Shown: positions 8,603 to 16,912 of the stretch, piece by piece
How the letters are laid out: each line of letters starts with the position of its first letter
Position numbering within the stretch: the stretch's first letter is position 1
Assembly: GCA_900473805.1 (NCBI GenBank)
Contig: UCMS01000024.1
Location: forward strand, 51,917 to 115,916
Direction: 5' to 3'
Source of the DNA: Hyphomicrobiales bacterium
GTDB lineage: Bacteria > Pseudomonadota > Alphaproteobacteria > Rhizobiales > Rhizobiaceae
DNA length: 64,000 nt
Translations under genes and position numbers: made by a program
Notes under the pieces: generated by a model
Told to the model about the DNA's origin: nothing
The model's input: the letters and a program-made list of their open reading frames with translations, nothing else
The model's database searches: none

Positions 8603-9721
8603 GTGAGCATTGCCGATCGTGTGAATGCCCTGGTCGACAGGGTGATCGAGGAAGAGCGGATCACCGGTGCCGTCGTGCTGGTCTACCAAGATGGGGAACC
8701 GATCCTCGAGAAGGCTGCCGGTCTTGCCGATCGCGAAGCGGGTTTGCCTGCCCGTCTCGACACGATCTTCCGCTACGCCTCCGTCACAAAGCCAGTTGTC
8801 GCCGTGACGGCGCTGGTCATGATCGAGAAGGGGCTGATCGGGCTCGACGATCGCGTTTCGGATTATCTGCCCTGGTTCAGACCAAAGACGCCTGATGGGC
8901 GCGAAGGCGCGATCACCATCCGGCATCTGCTCACGCACACGTCCGGCCTGCTCTATGATCCCGCGCTCGAATTGTTGCCGGAAGGGCAGCGCATGACGCT
9001 CGGCCTCGGCAATACGGATCTGAGTCTTGAAGACAATTTCAGCCGCCACAATGCCATCCCGCTCGCCTTCGAGCCGGGTTCGCGCTGGGCCTATTCCTTT
9101 GCGACAGACATTCTCGGCGGTGTCCTCGCCGCTGTCCATGGCGGGCCCCTTGAAGAGGCCGTCATTCACCATGTGGCCGGCCCGCTCGGCATGGCCGATG
9201 CCCGCTTTCACGTGACCGATCCTGCCCGGCTTGCCGTCGCCTATGCCGATGCTCCAGGTCGACCCGTTCGCATGCCGGACCCCTGGGTCAGCGGCGACGA
9301 GGAGAATTGGCGGACCGTGTTTTCGCCCGGCCGCATCTTCAATCCGAACGCCTTCCAGTCCGGTGGCGCCGGCATGGCCGGCACGGCGCATGACGTCATG
9401 AAACTCCTGGAAATGCTGCGGACCGGCGGTGGCAATTTCCTTTCGCCCGAGATGGCACGCGCGGCCCTCGCAAACCAGATCGGCGAGATCGAGGGCGAGC
9501 CGGGCTATCGCTTCACCTTTGTCGGTGGCCTGGTCACGGATCCCGCCGCGGCGATGACCGCCTTGCCAAAGGGGGCGATTCAGTGGGGTGGCGTCTACGG
9601 GAACACCTGGTTCATCGATCCCGCGCAGCGGCTCACCGTTGTCAGCCTCACCAACAATGCGCTGGAAGGCTGCAACGGCGCCTATCCGGAAATGTTGCGC
9701 GCGGCGGTGTATGGTCGGTAG
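8603..9721 (+). CDS. Serine hydrolase, beta-lactamase/esterase family VIII-like
   Basis: A 372-residue protein of the beta-lactamase class C/AmpH/family VIII esterase superfamily. The nucleophile motif SxxK is SVTK (S60, K63), the second motif is probably YSF (Y164-F166), and a WGGVYG segment near residue 325 is in the place of the KTG-like motif. No signal peptide is seen, so it is likely cytoplasmic and more probably an esterase or peptidase than a resistance enzyme. The GTG at 8603 has GGGAGG 10 nt upstream; a TTG at 8585 in the same frame overlaps that Shine-Dalgarno sequence and is less likely. It ends 8 nt before the convergent dxr stop, with no terminator visible between them. Substrate unknown. 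Confidence 0.85.
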   Translation: MSIADRVNALVDRVIEEERITGAVVLVYQDGEPILEKAAGLADREAGLPARLDTIFRYASVTKPVVAVTALVMIEKGLIGLDDRVSDYLPWFRPKTPDGREGAITIRHLLTHTSGLLYDPALELLPEGQRMTLGLGNTDLSLEDNFSRHNAIPLAFEPGSRWAYSFATDILGGVLAAVHGGPLEEAVIHHVAGPLGMADARFHVTDPARLAVAYADAPGRPVRMPDPWVSGDEENWRTVFSPGRIFNPNAFQSGGAGMAGTAHDVMKLLEMLRTGGGNFLSPEMARAALANQIGEIEGEPGYRFTFVGGLVTDPAAAMTALPKGAIQWGGVYGNTWFIDPAQRLTVVSLTNNALEGCNGAYPEMLRAAVYGR

Positions 9722-9729
9722 GCGGATGC

Positions 9730-10932
9730 TTACCGTGCCGCGATGACCTCAGCCGCCTTGCGCCTCGCCTCTCGGTCCGCCGCATAGACGTCGACAATCG
9801 TGTCCGCCGGCACACCCTCGACCATCGCATCCATTACCGTCTCGACCACTTCGGCCATGTCGAGGAAGCGGATCCTGTCCTCGACAAAGGCATTAAAGGC
9901 GGTCTCTTCTGCGGCGTTGAGGATGGCGCCCTGCAGTCCGCCGCGCTCCAGCGCCGTGCGGGCGAGCCGGATCGCCGGGAAGCGCGTCTCGTCGGGTGCC
10001 TCGAAATCGAGCCGTGCGAGCTTGGCAAAATCGAGCCTGTCGACATTGAGCGCCGGGCGCTTGGGATAGGTGAGCGCATAGCCGATCGCCGTACGCATGT
10101 CCGGCACACCGAGCTGGGCGATGACGGAGCCGTCGCTGTAGCCGACCATGGAATGAATGATAGACTGCGGATGCACGACGACCTCGATCTGGTCGGGGCG
10201 GACGTCGAAGAGGTGCTTCGCCTCGATCATCTCCAGCGCCTTGTTGAACATTGAGGCGCTGCCGACCGAGATCTTCAGGCCCATCGACCAGTTGGGATGG
10301 GTGCGGGCCGTCTGCACCGTCACGTTTGCCATCTGCTCGCGCGTGTGGGTGCGGAAGGGGCCGCCTGAAGCCGTCAGCACGATCCGCTCCAGCGCGTGGC
10401 GCTGGTCGGCTTCGAGACACTGGAAGATCGCGGAATGTTCGCTGTCGACCGGGATCAACCGCCCGCCGCCCTTCTTCACCGCCTCGACAAACAAGCTGCC
10501 GGCGGAAACGAGGCATTCCTTGTTGGCGAGCGCGATATCGGCGCCGCGGGCGGCAGCCTTCAGCGTCGGCGCCAGACCTGCAGTCCCCACGATCGCCGCC
10601 ATCACCCAGCCGGCATCCATGTCGGCGGCTTCTTCCAGTCCGCTGGTGCCAGCTGCGACATCGGTGCCGGAGCCCGCGAGCAGGTCCTTGAGCGTTCTAT
10701 ACTGGCTTTCGTCGGCAGTGACGGCGAGCTTTGCGCCGGTGCGGCGAGCCTGTTCGGCCAGCAGGTCGAGATTGCCATTGCCGGTCAGCGCCATGACCTC
10801 GAAGCTGTCGCGACCACCAAGTTGCGCGATGACATCGAGCGTGTTGACGCCGATCGAGCCGGTCGAGCCGAGGACTGAAAGGCGGCGGGGCCGGGCACTA
10901 TCGATCATGCTGCTTAGGTCCGATTGCTTCAT
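9730..10932 (-). CDS. dxr: 1-deoxy-D-xylulose 5-phosphate reductoisomerase
   Basis: A 400-residue enzyme that converts DXP to 2-C-methyl-D-erythritol 4-phosphate, the committed step of the MEP route to isoprenoids. The NADPH-binding motif GSTGSIG is at residues 22-28, followed by the LANKE and SEHSA metal/substrate motifs and the mid-protein ASGGPFR loop. Length is normal. Its paralogue-like relatives in some alphaproteobacteria (DRL) differ in these motifs, so Dxr is the better call. It is divergent from the P-type ATPase gene, with only about 80 nt between the two starts. Confidence 0.95.
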   Translation of the reverse strand: MKQSDLSSMIDSARPRRLSVLGSTGSIGVNTLDVIAQLGGRDSFEVMALTGNGNLDLLAEQARRTGAKLAVTADESQYRTLKDLLAGSGTDVAAGTSGLEEAADMDAGWVMAAIVGTAGLAPTLKAAARGADIALANKECLVSAGSLFVEAVKKGGGRLIPVDSEHSAIFQCLEADQRHALERIVLTASGGPFRTHTREQMANVTVQTARTHPNWSMGLKISVGSASMFNKALEMIEAKHLFDVRPDQIEVVVHPQSIIHSMVGYSDGSVIAQLGVPDMRTAIGYALTYPKRPALNVDRLDFAKLARLDFEAPDETRFPAIRLARTALERGGLQGAILNAAEETAFNAFVEDRIRFLDMAEVVETVMDAMVEGVPADTIVDVYAADREARRKAAEVIAAR

Positions 10933-11012
10933 GCTCAGAAGGCTCTACAAGGGAAAGGGAAGACCAGCAAGAGAGAGCCTTTTCAGCCGTGCGCCGAAAC
11001 GCGGGAGGTGAG

Positions 11013-12857
11013 ATGCCGAAGGGGGCGCCAATGCGATGGTTGCGCGACAGAGCGTCCTGGCTGCTGGCCGGCCTTGCGCTGGTCTGTCTTTTGGTCGGCG
11101 GTCTTCTCTATCTCTCTGACGCCCTCGTGCCGGCACGCTACGCCTGGTCTGTCGGTGCGCTCACGGTTCTCGCCGTCCTGTTGGTCGATATGGCGCGCGC
11201 GCTTCTCGCCGGGCGGATCGGGGTTGATGCGATTGCCGCGCTCGCCATCGGTGCTGCGCTTCTGCTCGGCGAAAACCTTGCGGCGGCCATCGTGGCCGTG
11301 ATGTATGCCGGTGGCCAATTGCTCGAAAGCTATGCCGAGGGGCGTGCTCGCCGCGACATGACCGCTTTGCTCGGGCGTGTTTCCCGGACGGCTGTCGTTC
11401 ATCGGGCGGACACGCTCGAGACGGTGCCGATCGAAACATTGACCCCCGGCGACGTCGTGCTCCTGCGCCGGGGCGAGGTGGTGCCGGTGGACGGTCGGCT
11501 GATGGGGGCGAGTGCCGTTCTCGACCTCTCGCCGCTCACCGGCGAGCCAATGCCCGTCGCATTTGAGCGGGGTCGGGAGATCCCCAGCGGAGCAACCGTC
11601 GTCGGCGACCCGTTCGACCTTCTCGTGTTGCGCGGCGCGGCCGCCAGCACCTATGCCGGCATCGTGCGGCTGGTCGAGCAGGCTCAGCAGAGCCGGTCTC
11701 CCATGGCGCGGCTGGCAGATCGATACGCTGTCTATTTTCTGGGCTTCACGCTCTGTCTTGCCGGTCTCGCCTATGGCTGGAGTGGCGATCCTGCACGCGC
11801 GCTTGCCGTCCTGGTTGTCGCCACCCCCTGTCCATTGATTCTCGCGGTTCCGGTCGCCGTGATCTCGGGAATGTCCCGGGCCGCTTCCCAGGGTGTTCTG
11901 GTCAAAACGGCAGGAGCTCTGGAAGCGCTCGCTGCCGTGACGACCGTCGTCCTCGACAAGACCGGGACCGTCACCTCCGCGCGACCGGAGGTTGGGCGTG
12001 TATTTCCCACCGATGGATTTTCCCATGACGAGGTGCTGCGGCTGGCGGCCTCGCTTGATCAGGCCTCCGCGCATGTCGCTGCCGAAGCTCTGGTTCGCGC
12101 CGCGCTGGATGCAGGCCTTTCACTGTCTCTGCCGCAGGATGTCGTCGAACAGCCGGGTGCGGGCCTGTCGGGAAGGGTCGACGGTCATCAGGTTCTGCTG
12201 GGTGGGAGCGGCTTCGTGCGCAGCCGGCTCGAAAAGGGCGAGTTTTCGCGGAGCGGTCTGCCGCCCGCCGCTGCCGTGGTGGCTGTCGGGATCGACGGCC
12301 GTGCGGCCGGTCTGATCGTGCTCACCGACCCGGTGCGAGAGGATGCGGCCGACGCCATTGCGGCCTTCCGTGCCGCCGGGGTTTCCCGGATCGTCATGGC
12401 CTCCGGCGACCGTGCCGATGTCGCCAGAGCTGCTGCGGACCGGCTGCATCTCGATGCGGTTGCGGGAGATCTTACTGCGCCGGACAAGGTTGCGCTGGTG
12501 CTGGCTGAAAAGCAGACCGGCGTCGTGATGATGGTGGGGGACGGTGTCAACGATGCGCCGGCGCTGGCCACGGCGGATGTCGGTGTCGCCATTTCCGTTC
12601 GCGGATCGGCCGCCTCTTCCGAAGCGGCCGATGCCGTGCTTCTGGCCGACGATCTGCGTCGCCTTCCGGCTGCCTGCGGGATAGCGGGGCGGTCCCGGCG
12701 GATTGCTCGCCAAAGTGCGGGGGCCGGGATCTTGCTGTCCGGGGCGGCCATGATCTTTGCCGCCCTCGGCCATCTTTCACCCGTTCAGGGTGCCCTGCTG
12801 CAGGAGGTGATCGACATTGTCGTCGTTCTCAACGCCTTGCGCGCCCTTCGAGCCTGA
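11013..12857 (+). CDS. Heavy-metal-translocating P1B-type ATPase, atypical
   Basis: A 614-residue P-type ATPase with all core motifs: TGEP (176-179) in the actuator domain, phosphorylated D315 in DKTGTVT, and GDGVND (508-513). The membrane metal motif is TPC (271-273) rather than CPC, and the nucleotide-domain HP dipeptide is HV (H353). No N-terminal HMA domain or CxxC is present. These features exclude a standard CopA or ZntA; the transported metal is unknown, and export is inferred from the family. The ATG at 11013 is preferred because GGAGGTGA lies directly upstream; an ATG at 11031 and a GTG at 10989 are alternatives. It sits at the edge of a stress-gene block and stops 30 nt before the convergent BON gene. 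Confidence 0.88.
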   Translation: MPKGAPMRWLRDRASWLLAGLALVCLLVGGLLYLSDALVPARYAWSVGALTVLAVLLVDMARALLAGRIGVDAIAALAIGAALLLGENLAAAIVAVMYAGGQLLESYAEGRARRDMTALLGRVSRTAVVHRADTLETVPIETLTPGDVVLLRRGEVVPVDGRLMGASAVLDLSPLTGEPMPVAFERGREIPSGATVVGDPFDLLVLRGAAASTYAGIVRLVEQAQQSRSPMARLADRYAVYFLGFTLCLAGLAYGWSGDPARALAVLVVATPCPLILAVPVAVISGMSRAASQGVLVKTAGALEALAAVTTVVLDKTGTVTSARPEVGRVFPTDGFSHDEVLRLAASLDQASAHVAAEALVRAALDAGLSLSLPQDVVEQPGAGLSGRVDGHQVLLGGSGFVRSRLEKGEFSRSGLPPAAAVVAVGIDGRAAGLIVLTDPVREDAADAIAAFRAAGVSRIVMASGDRADVARAAADRLHLDAVAGDLTAPDKVALVLAEKQTGVVMMVGDGVNDAPALATADVGVAISVRGSAASSEAADAVLLADDLRRLPAACGIAGRSRRIARQSAGAGILLSGAAMIFAALGHLSPVQGALLQEVIDIVVVLNALRALRA

Positions 12858-12887
12858 CCTTCCGGCAGCCACCTCCCGCAACCCGGT

Positions 12888-13625
12888 TCACGCCTGTGTC
12901 ATGACGCTGCCTTCGCCGGAGATCCGGATCCGCAGGTTGTTCTGGACATGGCCGACCCCTGACACCTGGTCGGCGCAGTCTTCTGCACGGCGTTTTTCCC
13001 AGCGATCTGTAACCTGACCGGTCAGCGTGACCTCGCCATTGTCAACCGTGACCTCGATATCTGAAGCGTCGAGAGACGGGTCATCGCTGAGGCGATCATT
13101 CACTTCTTCAAGGATCCGCGCGTCGGAGCGACGATAGCCGCGTGGTCCCTTGCCGCGATGGCTGTCGACCGCACGACGGCGTGCCGCTTCCTCGTCACCA
13201 AACCAGGAGGCCACTTCGTCGCTCGCCTTGTCCATGAAGCCGCGATCGTCGCGGGCCCGTCCGCGCTCGTAACCGCCGCGATACGACGGATTGTCGGACG
13301 GATAATAACCATTGCCTGCGCCACGGGCGTAGCGACGGCTTTCGTCGCCGTAGCCCTGGTCGTTCAGATCGCCCGCGTAACCGAGATCATCCGTAGACCA
13401 GTCGGCGCGACCCATGCGGGGGTAACGGGAACCCGAAGGGCCATAGCCGCCATCGCTGCCGAAGTCGCGTTGCCGGTCGGGGCCGTAACGATCCGCGTCC
13501 GGCCGTCCTTCTCCGTAGCCCCGCACGAAGCCGCTGTCGCCGGGACCGTAGTCCCCGGTCGGGCGGTTTCTCTCGCCTGAATATCTGCCATATCCACGGT
13601 TTTCGGTGTCATATCGATTGACCAT
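12888..13625 (-). CDS. BON-domain protein with Tyr/Gly/Arg/Asp-rich N-terminal region
   Basis: A 245-residue protein. Residues 1 to about 165 are low complexity (repeated YG, RG, GY, RD), and the C-terminal about 70 residues form a BON domain (SDARILEEVNDRLSDD, then VTVDNGEVTLTGQV). BON domains occur in OsmY-like osmotic-stress proteins and are thought to bind membranes. No signal peptide is visible, so location is uncertain. AGGAGG lies 5 nt before the ATG at 13625; the open frame further upstream overlaps the DUF892 gene and is rejected. It shares a short intergenic region with the divergent DUF892 stress gene, which has ECF-type promoter candidates on both strands. Confidence 0.85.
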   Translation of the reverse strand: MVNRYDTENRGYGRYSGERNRPTGDYGPGDSGFVRGYGEGRPDADRYGPDRQRDFGSDGGYGPSGSRYPRMGRADWSTDDLGYAGDLNDQGYGDESRRYARGAGNGYYPSDNPSYRGGYERGRARDDRGFMDKASDEVASWFGDEEAARRRAVDSHRGKGPRGYRRSDARILEEVNDRLSDDPSLDASDIEVTVDNGEVTLTGQVTDRWEKRRAEDCADQVSGVGHVQNNLRIRISGEGSVMTQA

Positions 13626-13673
13626 CGTTTCCTCCTGTCGGTTCGATGCAGCGCCGAGACGCCAGGCAAGTTC

Positions 13674-13698
13674 AACTTCTCCCCGTGCGGATCGTTCC
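13674..13698 (-). promoter_or_regulatory. Weak candidate EcfG-type promoter for the BON gene
   Basis: On the minus strand GGAAC (13698-13694), a 16-nt spacer and AGTT (13677-13674). The consensus for the general stress sigma factor is GGAAC-N16/17-CGTT; one base of the -10 differs. It lies about 50 nt upstream of the BON start. Confidence 0.35.
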
Positions 13699-13721
13699 GG
13701 GCAAGACCACAAATATCCCCA

Positions 13722-13747
13722 GGAACAAAGGGGACTGCAGGCTGGTT
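13722..13747 (+). promoter_or_regulatory. Candidate EcfG-type promoter for the DUF892 gene
   Basis: GGAAC (13722-13726), 17-nt spacer, GGTT (13744-13747), about 37 nt upstream of the DUF892 start. It fits the GGAAC-N16/17-sGTT pattern of alphaproteobacterial general-stress promoters. Confidence 0.5.
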
Positions 13748-13783
13748 CTGCTTCTGCAAATTCTGCAACCGAGGAGATTCCCA

Positions 13784-14284
13784 ATGGCTAGCAAGACACT
13801 CGACGATCTGTTCCATGAGACCCTGAAGGACATCTACTATGCCGAACGCAAGATCCTGAAGGCGCTGCCGAAGATGGCGCGTGCCGCTCAGGACGAAAAG
13901 CTCAAGGCCGCATTCCAGCAGCACAAGGACGAGACCGAAGGCCAGATCGAGCGCCTGCAGCAGGTGTTCGAGCTCATCGGCAAGCGCCCGCGCGGCAAGA
14001 CCTGTGCGGCAATCGAGGGTATCCTCGAAGAGGGCGAAGAGATCATGGAAGAATTCAAGGATGCGCCCGCTCTCGATGCCGGCCTGCTGGCAGCCGCTCA
14101 GGCGGTCGAACACTACGAGATCAGCCGTTACGGCACGCTGCGCGCCTGGGCCCAGCAGCTCGGCCTCGCTGAGGCGGTAACGCTTCTCGATGCGACGCTG
14201 TCGGAAGAATCCAAGACGGACGAGGCGTTGACCAAGCTTGCCGAAAAGGCGGTCAATTCCGCAGCCCAGAAAAAGGCCGCCTAA
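13784..14284 (+). CDS. DUF892 ferritin-like protein (YciE/YciF family)
   Basis: A 166-residue all-helical protein that matches the YciF/DUF892 family over its full length: MASKTLDDLFHETLKDIYYAERKI at the start, an HKDETEGQIERL helix with metal-ligand-type Glu and His, and VEHYEISRYG in the C-terminal half. The family has a ferritin-like four-helix bundle with a di-metal site and is induced in stress. The Lys/Ala-rich tail (NSAAQKKAA) is typical. GAGGAG lies 7-8 nt before the ATG at 13784; the in-frame extension upstream overlaps the promoter region. A bidirectional terminator follows. Confidence 0.92.
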   Translation: MASKTLDDLFHETLKDIYYAERKILKALPKMARAAQDEKLKAAFQQHKDETEGQIERLQQVFELIGKRPRGKTCAAIEGILEEGEEIMEEFKDAPALDAGLLAAAQAVEHYEISRYGTLRAWAQQLGLAEAVTLLDATLSEESKTDEALTKLAEKAVNSAAQKKAA

Positions 14285-14304
14285 TCAAGGCTCTCTCCCA
14301 TGCA

Positions 14305-14329
14305 AAAGGCCCGGCTCGTCCGGGCCTTT
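14305..14329. terminator. Bidirectional terminator between DUF892 and topoisomerase IB genes
   Basis: A perfect 10-bp stem (14305-14314 with 14320-14329) and a 5-nt loop, with short T runs on both strands. It lies between two convergent genes. Confidence 0.8.
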
Positions 14330-14334
14330 CTGCG

Positions 14335-15411
14335 TCAGGCATCGTGTGGTGTGACCGAGCCGCTTTCGAGAAATGCCATCAGTCGATTTTCGTCTGCCCG
14401 CAGAAGGGCATGGCCCGTTGCACCGCTCACTGCCGCCCTTATTGCCGAAAGGTCGGTTTCCTTGTCACTCAGTGCCAGAACTGCCGGGTGCACATAACTC
14501 GACCGGCAAATGCTCGGCGTGTTGTGCAGCCGGTCGGACGCGACCTGACACATCTGGCGGATCGTCGGCCTCTCCTCCGCCTGGATCATCTTCCACGCCT
14601 CGCCGAAGGCTGCGACGCTGCCACCCCAGGTTCGAAAAGTCTTGGCCGACAGGCTGTGGCCGGTAATCTGGACAAGATAGGCATTCAGCCGGCCAGAATC
14701 GATCCGGTGCAGTGCCCCCTCCCGGTCGCGCCAAGAAAAGAGGTCGCGGCCCGGCAGATCGGCGATCTCCTCGAGGATCTTTTGCAGTCTTGGATGGCGG
14801 AGCTTGCGCCGTACCCGCTTGCCGCCCTTTGCAATGAAGCTCAGGCGGATTCCATCCTGCTCAAAGGTCAGGTGGCGCTTCTGCAAGGTCGTCGCGCCAT
14901 AGGTCTTGTTTTCCTCGACATAGGTCCGGTTGCCGACGCGCATGTAGGTGACGTCGAGCAGGCTGACGAGCGCGGAGAGGAGGAACGGCGTCTCCTGGGT
15001 CCGATCTTCGAGATCGCGCAGGACGCGCCGGCGGATTGCCGGCAGGGCGTGACCGAAGGTCACGAGGTCATCGAACTTGCGATTGCTCCGCCACGTCGCC
15101 CAATCGGCGTGATAGCGATACTGTTTGCGGCCCCTGGCGTCAAAACCCGTCGCTTGCAGGTGTCCTCTCGGATCAAGCGAGATCCAGACCCGTTCATAGG
15201 CAGGCGGCAATGCCAGCCGGCGAATGCGCTGCAGGATGGTTTCGTCGGTGACCCGCATGCCGTCCGGGAGGTGATAGGAGAATCCCGTTCCACGCCGACG
15301 TCGGGATATGCCCGGGGTGGCATCGGTTGTGTAAACGAGACCGATCTCTTCAAGTTCGGCCCGATCTTCGGGGACGGTGCCGTCGGGTTGTGCGGCGTTG
15401 CTGAGTGTCAT
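14335..15411 (-). CDS. DNA topoisomerase IB (poxvirus-type)
   Basis: A 358-residue type IB topoisomerase that relaxes supercoils through a 3'-phosphotyrosine. Conserved blocks include GTGFSYHLPDG near residue 50, the KFDDLVTFG region, YMRVGNRTYVEENKTYGATTL, the FIAKGGKRVRRKL lysine region, and the C-terminal SICRSSYVHPAV with the catalytic tyrosine (SSYVHP). The ATG at 15411 shares one base with the sigma-factor stop (TAATG), implying translational coupling. Bacterial TopIB genes are often placed with stress genes in rhizobia. The longer open frame upstream lies inside the sigma-factor gene and is rejected. Confidence 0.92.
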   Translation of the reverse strand: MTLSNAAQPDGTVPEDRAELEEIGLVYTTDATPGISRRRRGTGFSYHLPDGMRVTDETILQRIRRLALPPAYERVWISLDPRGHLQATGFDARGRKQYRYHADWATWRSNRKFDDLVTFGHALPAIRRRVLRDLEDRTQETPFLLSALVSLLDVTYMRVGNRTYVEENKTYGATTLQKRHLTFEQDGIRLSFIAKGGKRVRRKLRHPRLQKILEEIADLPGRDLFSWRDREGALHRIDSGRLNAYLVQITGHSLSAKTFRTWGGSVAAFGEAWKMIQAEERPTIRQMCQVASDRLHNTPSICRSSYVHPAVLALSDKETDLSAIRAAVSGATGHALLRADENRLMAFLESGSVTPHDA

Positions 15412-15935
15412 TATCCGACCGGGCTGTCCGTGCCCATCTCGCCCAGCTCTCGACGAAGCTGCTGGCGGGCGCGGCTCAGGCGGCTTTTCACCGTGCCGAC
15501 CGCGCAGCCACAAATCTCGGCAGCATCCTCGTAGCGCTCGCCCAGCATGACGATCAGCACGAGCATTTCCCGATGATGTTCCGGCAAACGCTCAAGTGCG
15601 CGCCGGACCTCGTCCGCCTGCACCGTCCATTCCTGGGAGGCTTCCGTGGTGAGTTTCGCCGATACGCCGTCCGGCAGCCCTACCGTTTCGCGACTGCTCT
15701 TCTTAAATCGTGTGCAAAAGGTGTTGCGCATGATCGTGAACAGCCAGGACTTCAACCGTGTCCCCGGCTCGAACTTGTCGAGATTGGCCAGTGCCTTGGT
15801 CAGCGTCTCCTGAACGAGGTCGTCGGCCTCTTCAGGTTTCGGGCAAAAGGTTCGTGCGAAGGCCCGCAAGGCCGGAATGAGTTCGACGACTTCGGACTGG
15901 GCGGCAAGCTCGGCTCTGCGTGTGCGAGTGGTCAA
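15411..15935 (-). CDS. ECF RNA polymerase sigma factor, EcfG/RpoE-like
   Basis: A 174-residue ECF sigma factor. Region 2 is LIPALRAFARTFC then DDLVQETLTKAL and LKSWLFTIMRNTF; region 4 is ERLPEHHREMLVL then the helix-turn-helix YEDAAEICGCAVGTVKSRL. There is no C-terminal extension and no linked zinc anti-sigma factor. The start TTG at 15935 is chosen because GGAGGAG lies 6 nt upstream; the frame is open to 16037 but without conserved sequence. It follows the 87-residue stress protein and precedes topoisomerase IB. A perfect GGAAC-N16-CGTT promoter before this operon suggests autoregulation as for EcfG (RpoE2). It could be a paralogue of the main EcfG, since no phyR is in the window. Confidence 0.88.
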   Translation of the reverse strand: MTTRTRRAELAAQSEVVELIPALRAFARTFCPKPEEADDLVQETLTKALANLDKFEPGTRLKSWLFTIMRNTFCTRFKKSSRETVGLPDGVSAKLTTEASQEWTVQADEVRRALERLPEHHREMLVLIVMLGERYEDAAEICGCAVGTVKSRLSRARQQLRRELGEMGTDSPVG

Positions 15936-16037
15936 ATCACGCTCCTCCAATGGAATGGATACGGCAAATGCAAGAAGACCCTCGCGAAACGGGAACTCGC
16001 CCGGATATGCCGAGGGTTGAGCATTTGCAGCATGCAA

Positions 16038-16301
16038 TCAGCTTCGGCTGACGAATTTATTGAACCGGCTGAGTTTGCCGTCGGCAGTCCGATCCTGGTG
16101 CAGGAAGGCAAGGTCACTCTTTTCGAAGACGGAAAAGAAATCCTCCCATTCGATCGGCTCCAGGTTTTCCTCCTGCTCGCCAAAATCAATCCGCAAAAGG
16201 CCTCCTTCGCGGCTGTCCTTGACGCGTGACGGCGTGCCTTTCCGCTCCTCGACCCAGCGGCGGATCTCCTCGTGATCCGTAGTCTGGCTAGCGCTGCTCA
16301 T
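16038..16301 (-). CDS. Conserved small acidic protein of the stress block
   Basis: An 87-residue hydrophilic protein (EEIRRWVEERKG near the start, LLRIDFGEQEENLEPIEWEDFFSVF in the middle, GKLSRFNKFVSRS at the end). It resembles a small rhizobial family that databases often label as a 1,4-alpha-glucan branching enzyme, a label its length makes impossible. No membrane segment or catalytic motif is seen. It is first in the operon with the ECF sigma factor and topoisomerase IB and lies about 50 nt downstream of a perfect EcfG-type promoter, so a role in the general stress response is inferred. Molecular function unknown. Confidence 0.8.
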   Translation of the reverse strand: MSSASQTTDHEEIRRWVEERKGTPSRVKDSREGGLLRIDFGEQEENLEPIEWEDFFSVFEKSDLAFLHQDRTADGKLSRFNKFVSRS

Positions 16302-16353
16302 GATTGCCTCGTGTTGGCTGGTGCTGAAAATGCTCCTGATTTTTCCTCACATC

Positions 16354-16378
16354 AACGTGTGGTCGTGGCTTGGGTTCC
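16354..16378 (-). promoter_or_regulatory. Perfect EcfG-type promoter of the small protein-ecf-topIB operon
   Basis: On the minus strand GGAAC (16378-16374), a 16-nt spacer and CGTT (16357-16354), an exact match to the general-stress sigma consensus GGAAC-N16/17-CGTT. The gene start is at 16301. It places the sigma factor under a promoter of its own class. Confidence 0.7.
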
Positions 16379-16401
16379 TTCGATGGTGTGGTTTTTCGGA
16401 A

Positions 16402-16426
16402 GGAACTTCTGCCGCAAGGCCGGGTT
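16402..16426 (+). promoter_or_regulatory. EcfG-type promoter of the rightward small-gene cluster
   Basis: GGAAC (16402-16406), 16-nt spacer, GGTT (16423-16426), 36 nt upstream of the gene at 16463. It is back to back with the minus-strand promoter at 16354-16378, 23 nt away. Confidence 0.6.
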
Positions 16427-16462
16427 TTCTTGTTCGCTTCCCAAATGTGAAAGGGCCGAACA

Positions 16463-16843
16463 ATGACGCACCTAGAGAATGCTGACGGGCAGGGTCAGCT
16501 GCTGATCGGCGAACGTCTTTCGCCCGTTTCCTATCGTGTGGCTGCGCGCAGCGCGACAGGGGATATCGATGTGACAGTCGATCTGCAGGCCCCCCGGGAC
16601 TGGTTGATCAAGCAGGGTTTCAAGAGGCGCGCGACGCTGGTTCTCGCATCCGGTGATCGGGTCGAGGTGCTCCACGAGGACGAAGTCGATGTGTCCGACA
16701 GTCTCAGCATCGTCCTGAAATCGCAGAGTTTGGTCTATAGCGGAAAGGAGGCCCTGTTTGCGGCCTTTCCGGAGCTTCGAGCTCAGAGCCCGCGTGGGCC
16801 ATCGCGGGCGAATGCGTCCGATGATCCAAAGCCAACCGCTTGA
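16463..16843 (+). CDS. Hypothetical protein of the stress block
   Basis: A 126-residue hydrophilic protein that I do not recognise. The middle part (about residues 25-95) alternates short strand-like segments (YRVAARSATGDIDVTVDLQ, ATLVLASGDRVEVLHEDE, SIVLKSQSLVYSGKEALF) and looks like a small beta-rich domain; the last 25 residues are Pro/Ser/Arg-rich and probably disordered. No signal peptide, cysteine motif or membrane segment. It is the first rightward gene downstream of a GGAAC-N16-GGTT promoter candidate, so stress induction is inferred. The next small gene follows 69 nt downstream and is probably in the same transcript. Confidence 0.7.
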   Translation: MTHLENADGQGQLLIGERLSPVSYRVAARSATGDIDVTVDLQAPRDWLIKQGFKRRATLVLASGDRVEVLHEDEVDVSDSLSIVLKSQSLVYSGKEALFAAFPELRAQSPRGPSRANASDDPKPTA

Positions 16844-16912
16844 CGTAATACAAGATCAGGGTTGAAGTTTAAATTCGAAGCGGTCCAGACTGCACGCAGA
16901 GCGGAGAACCGA

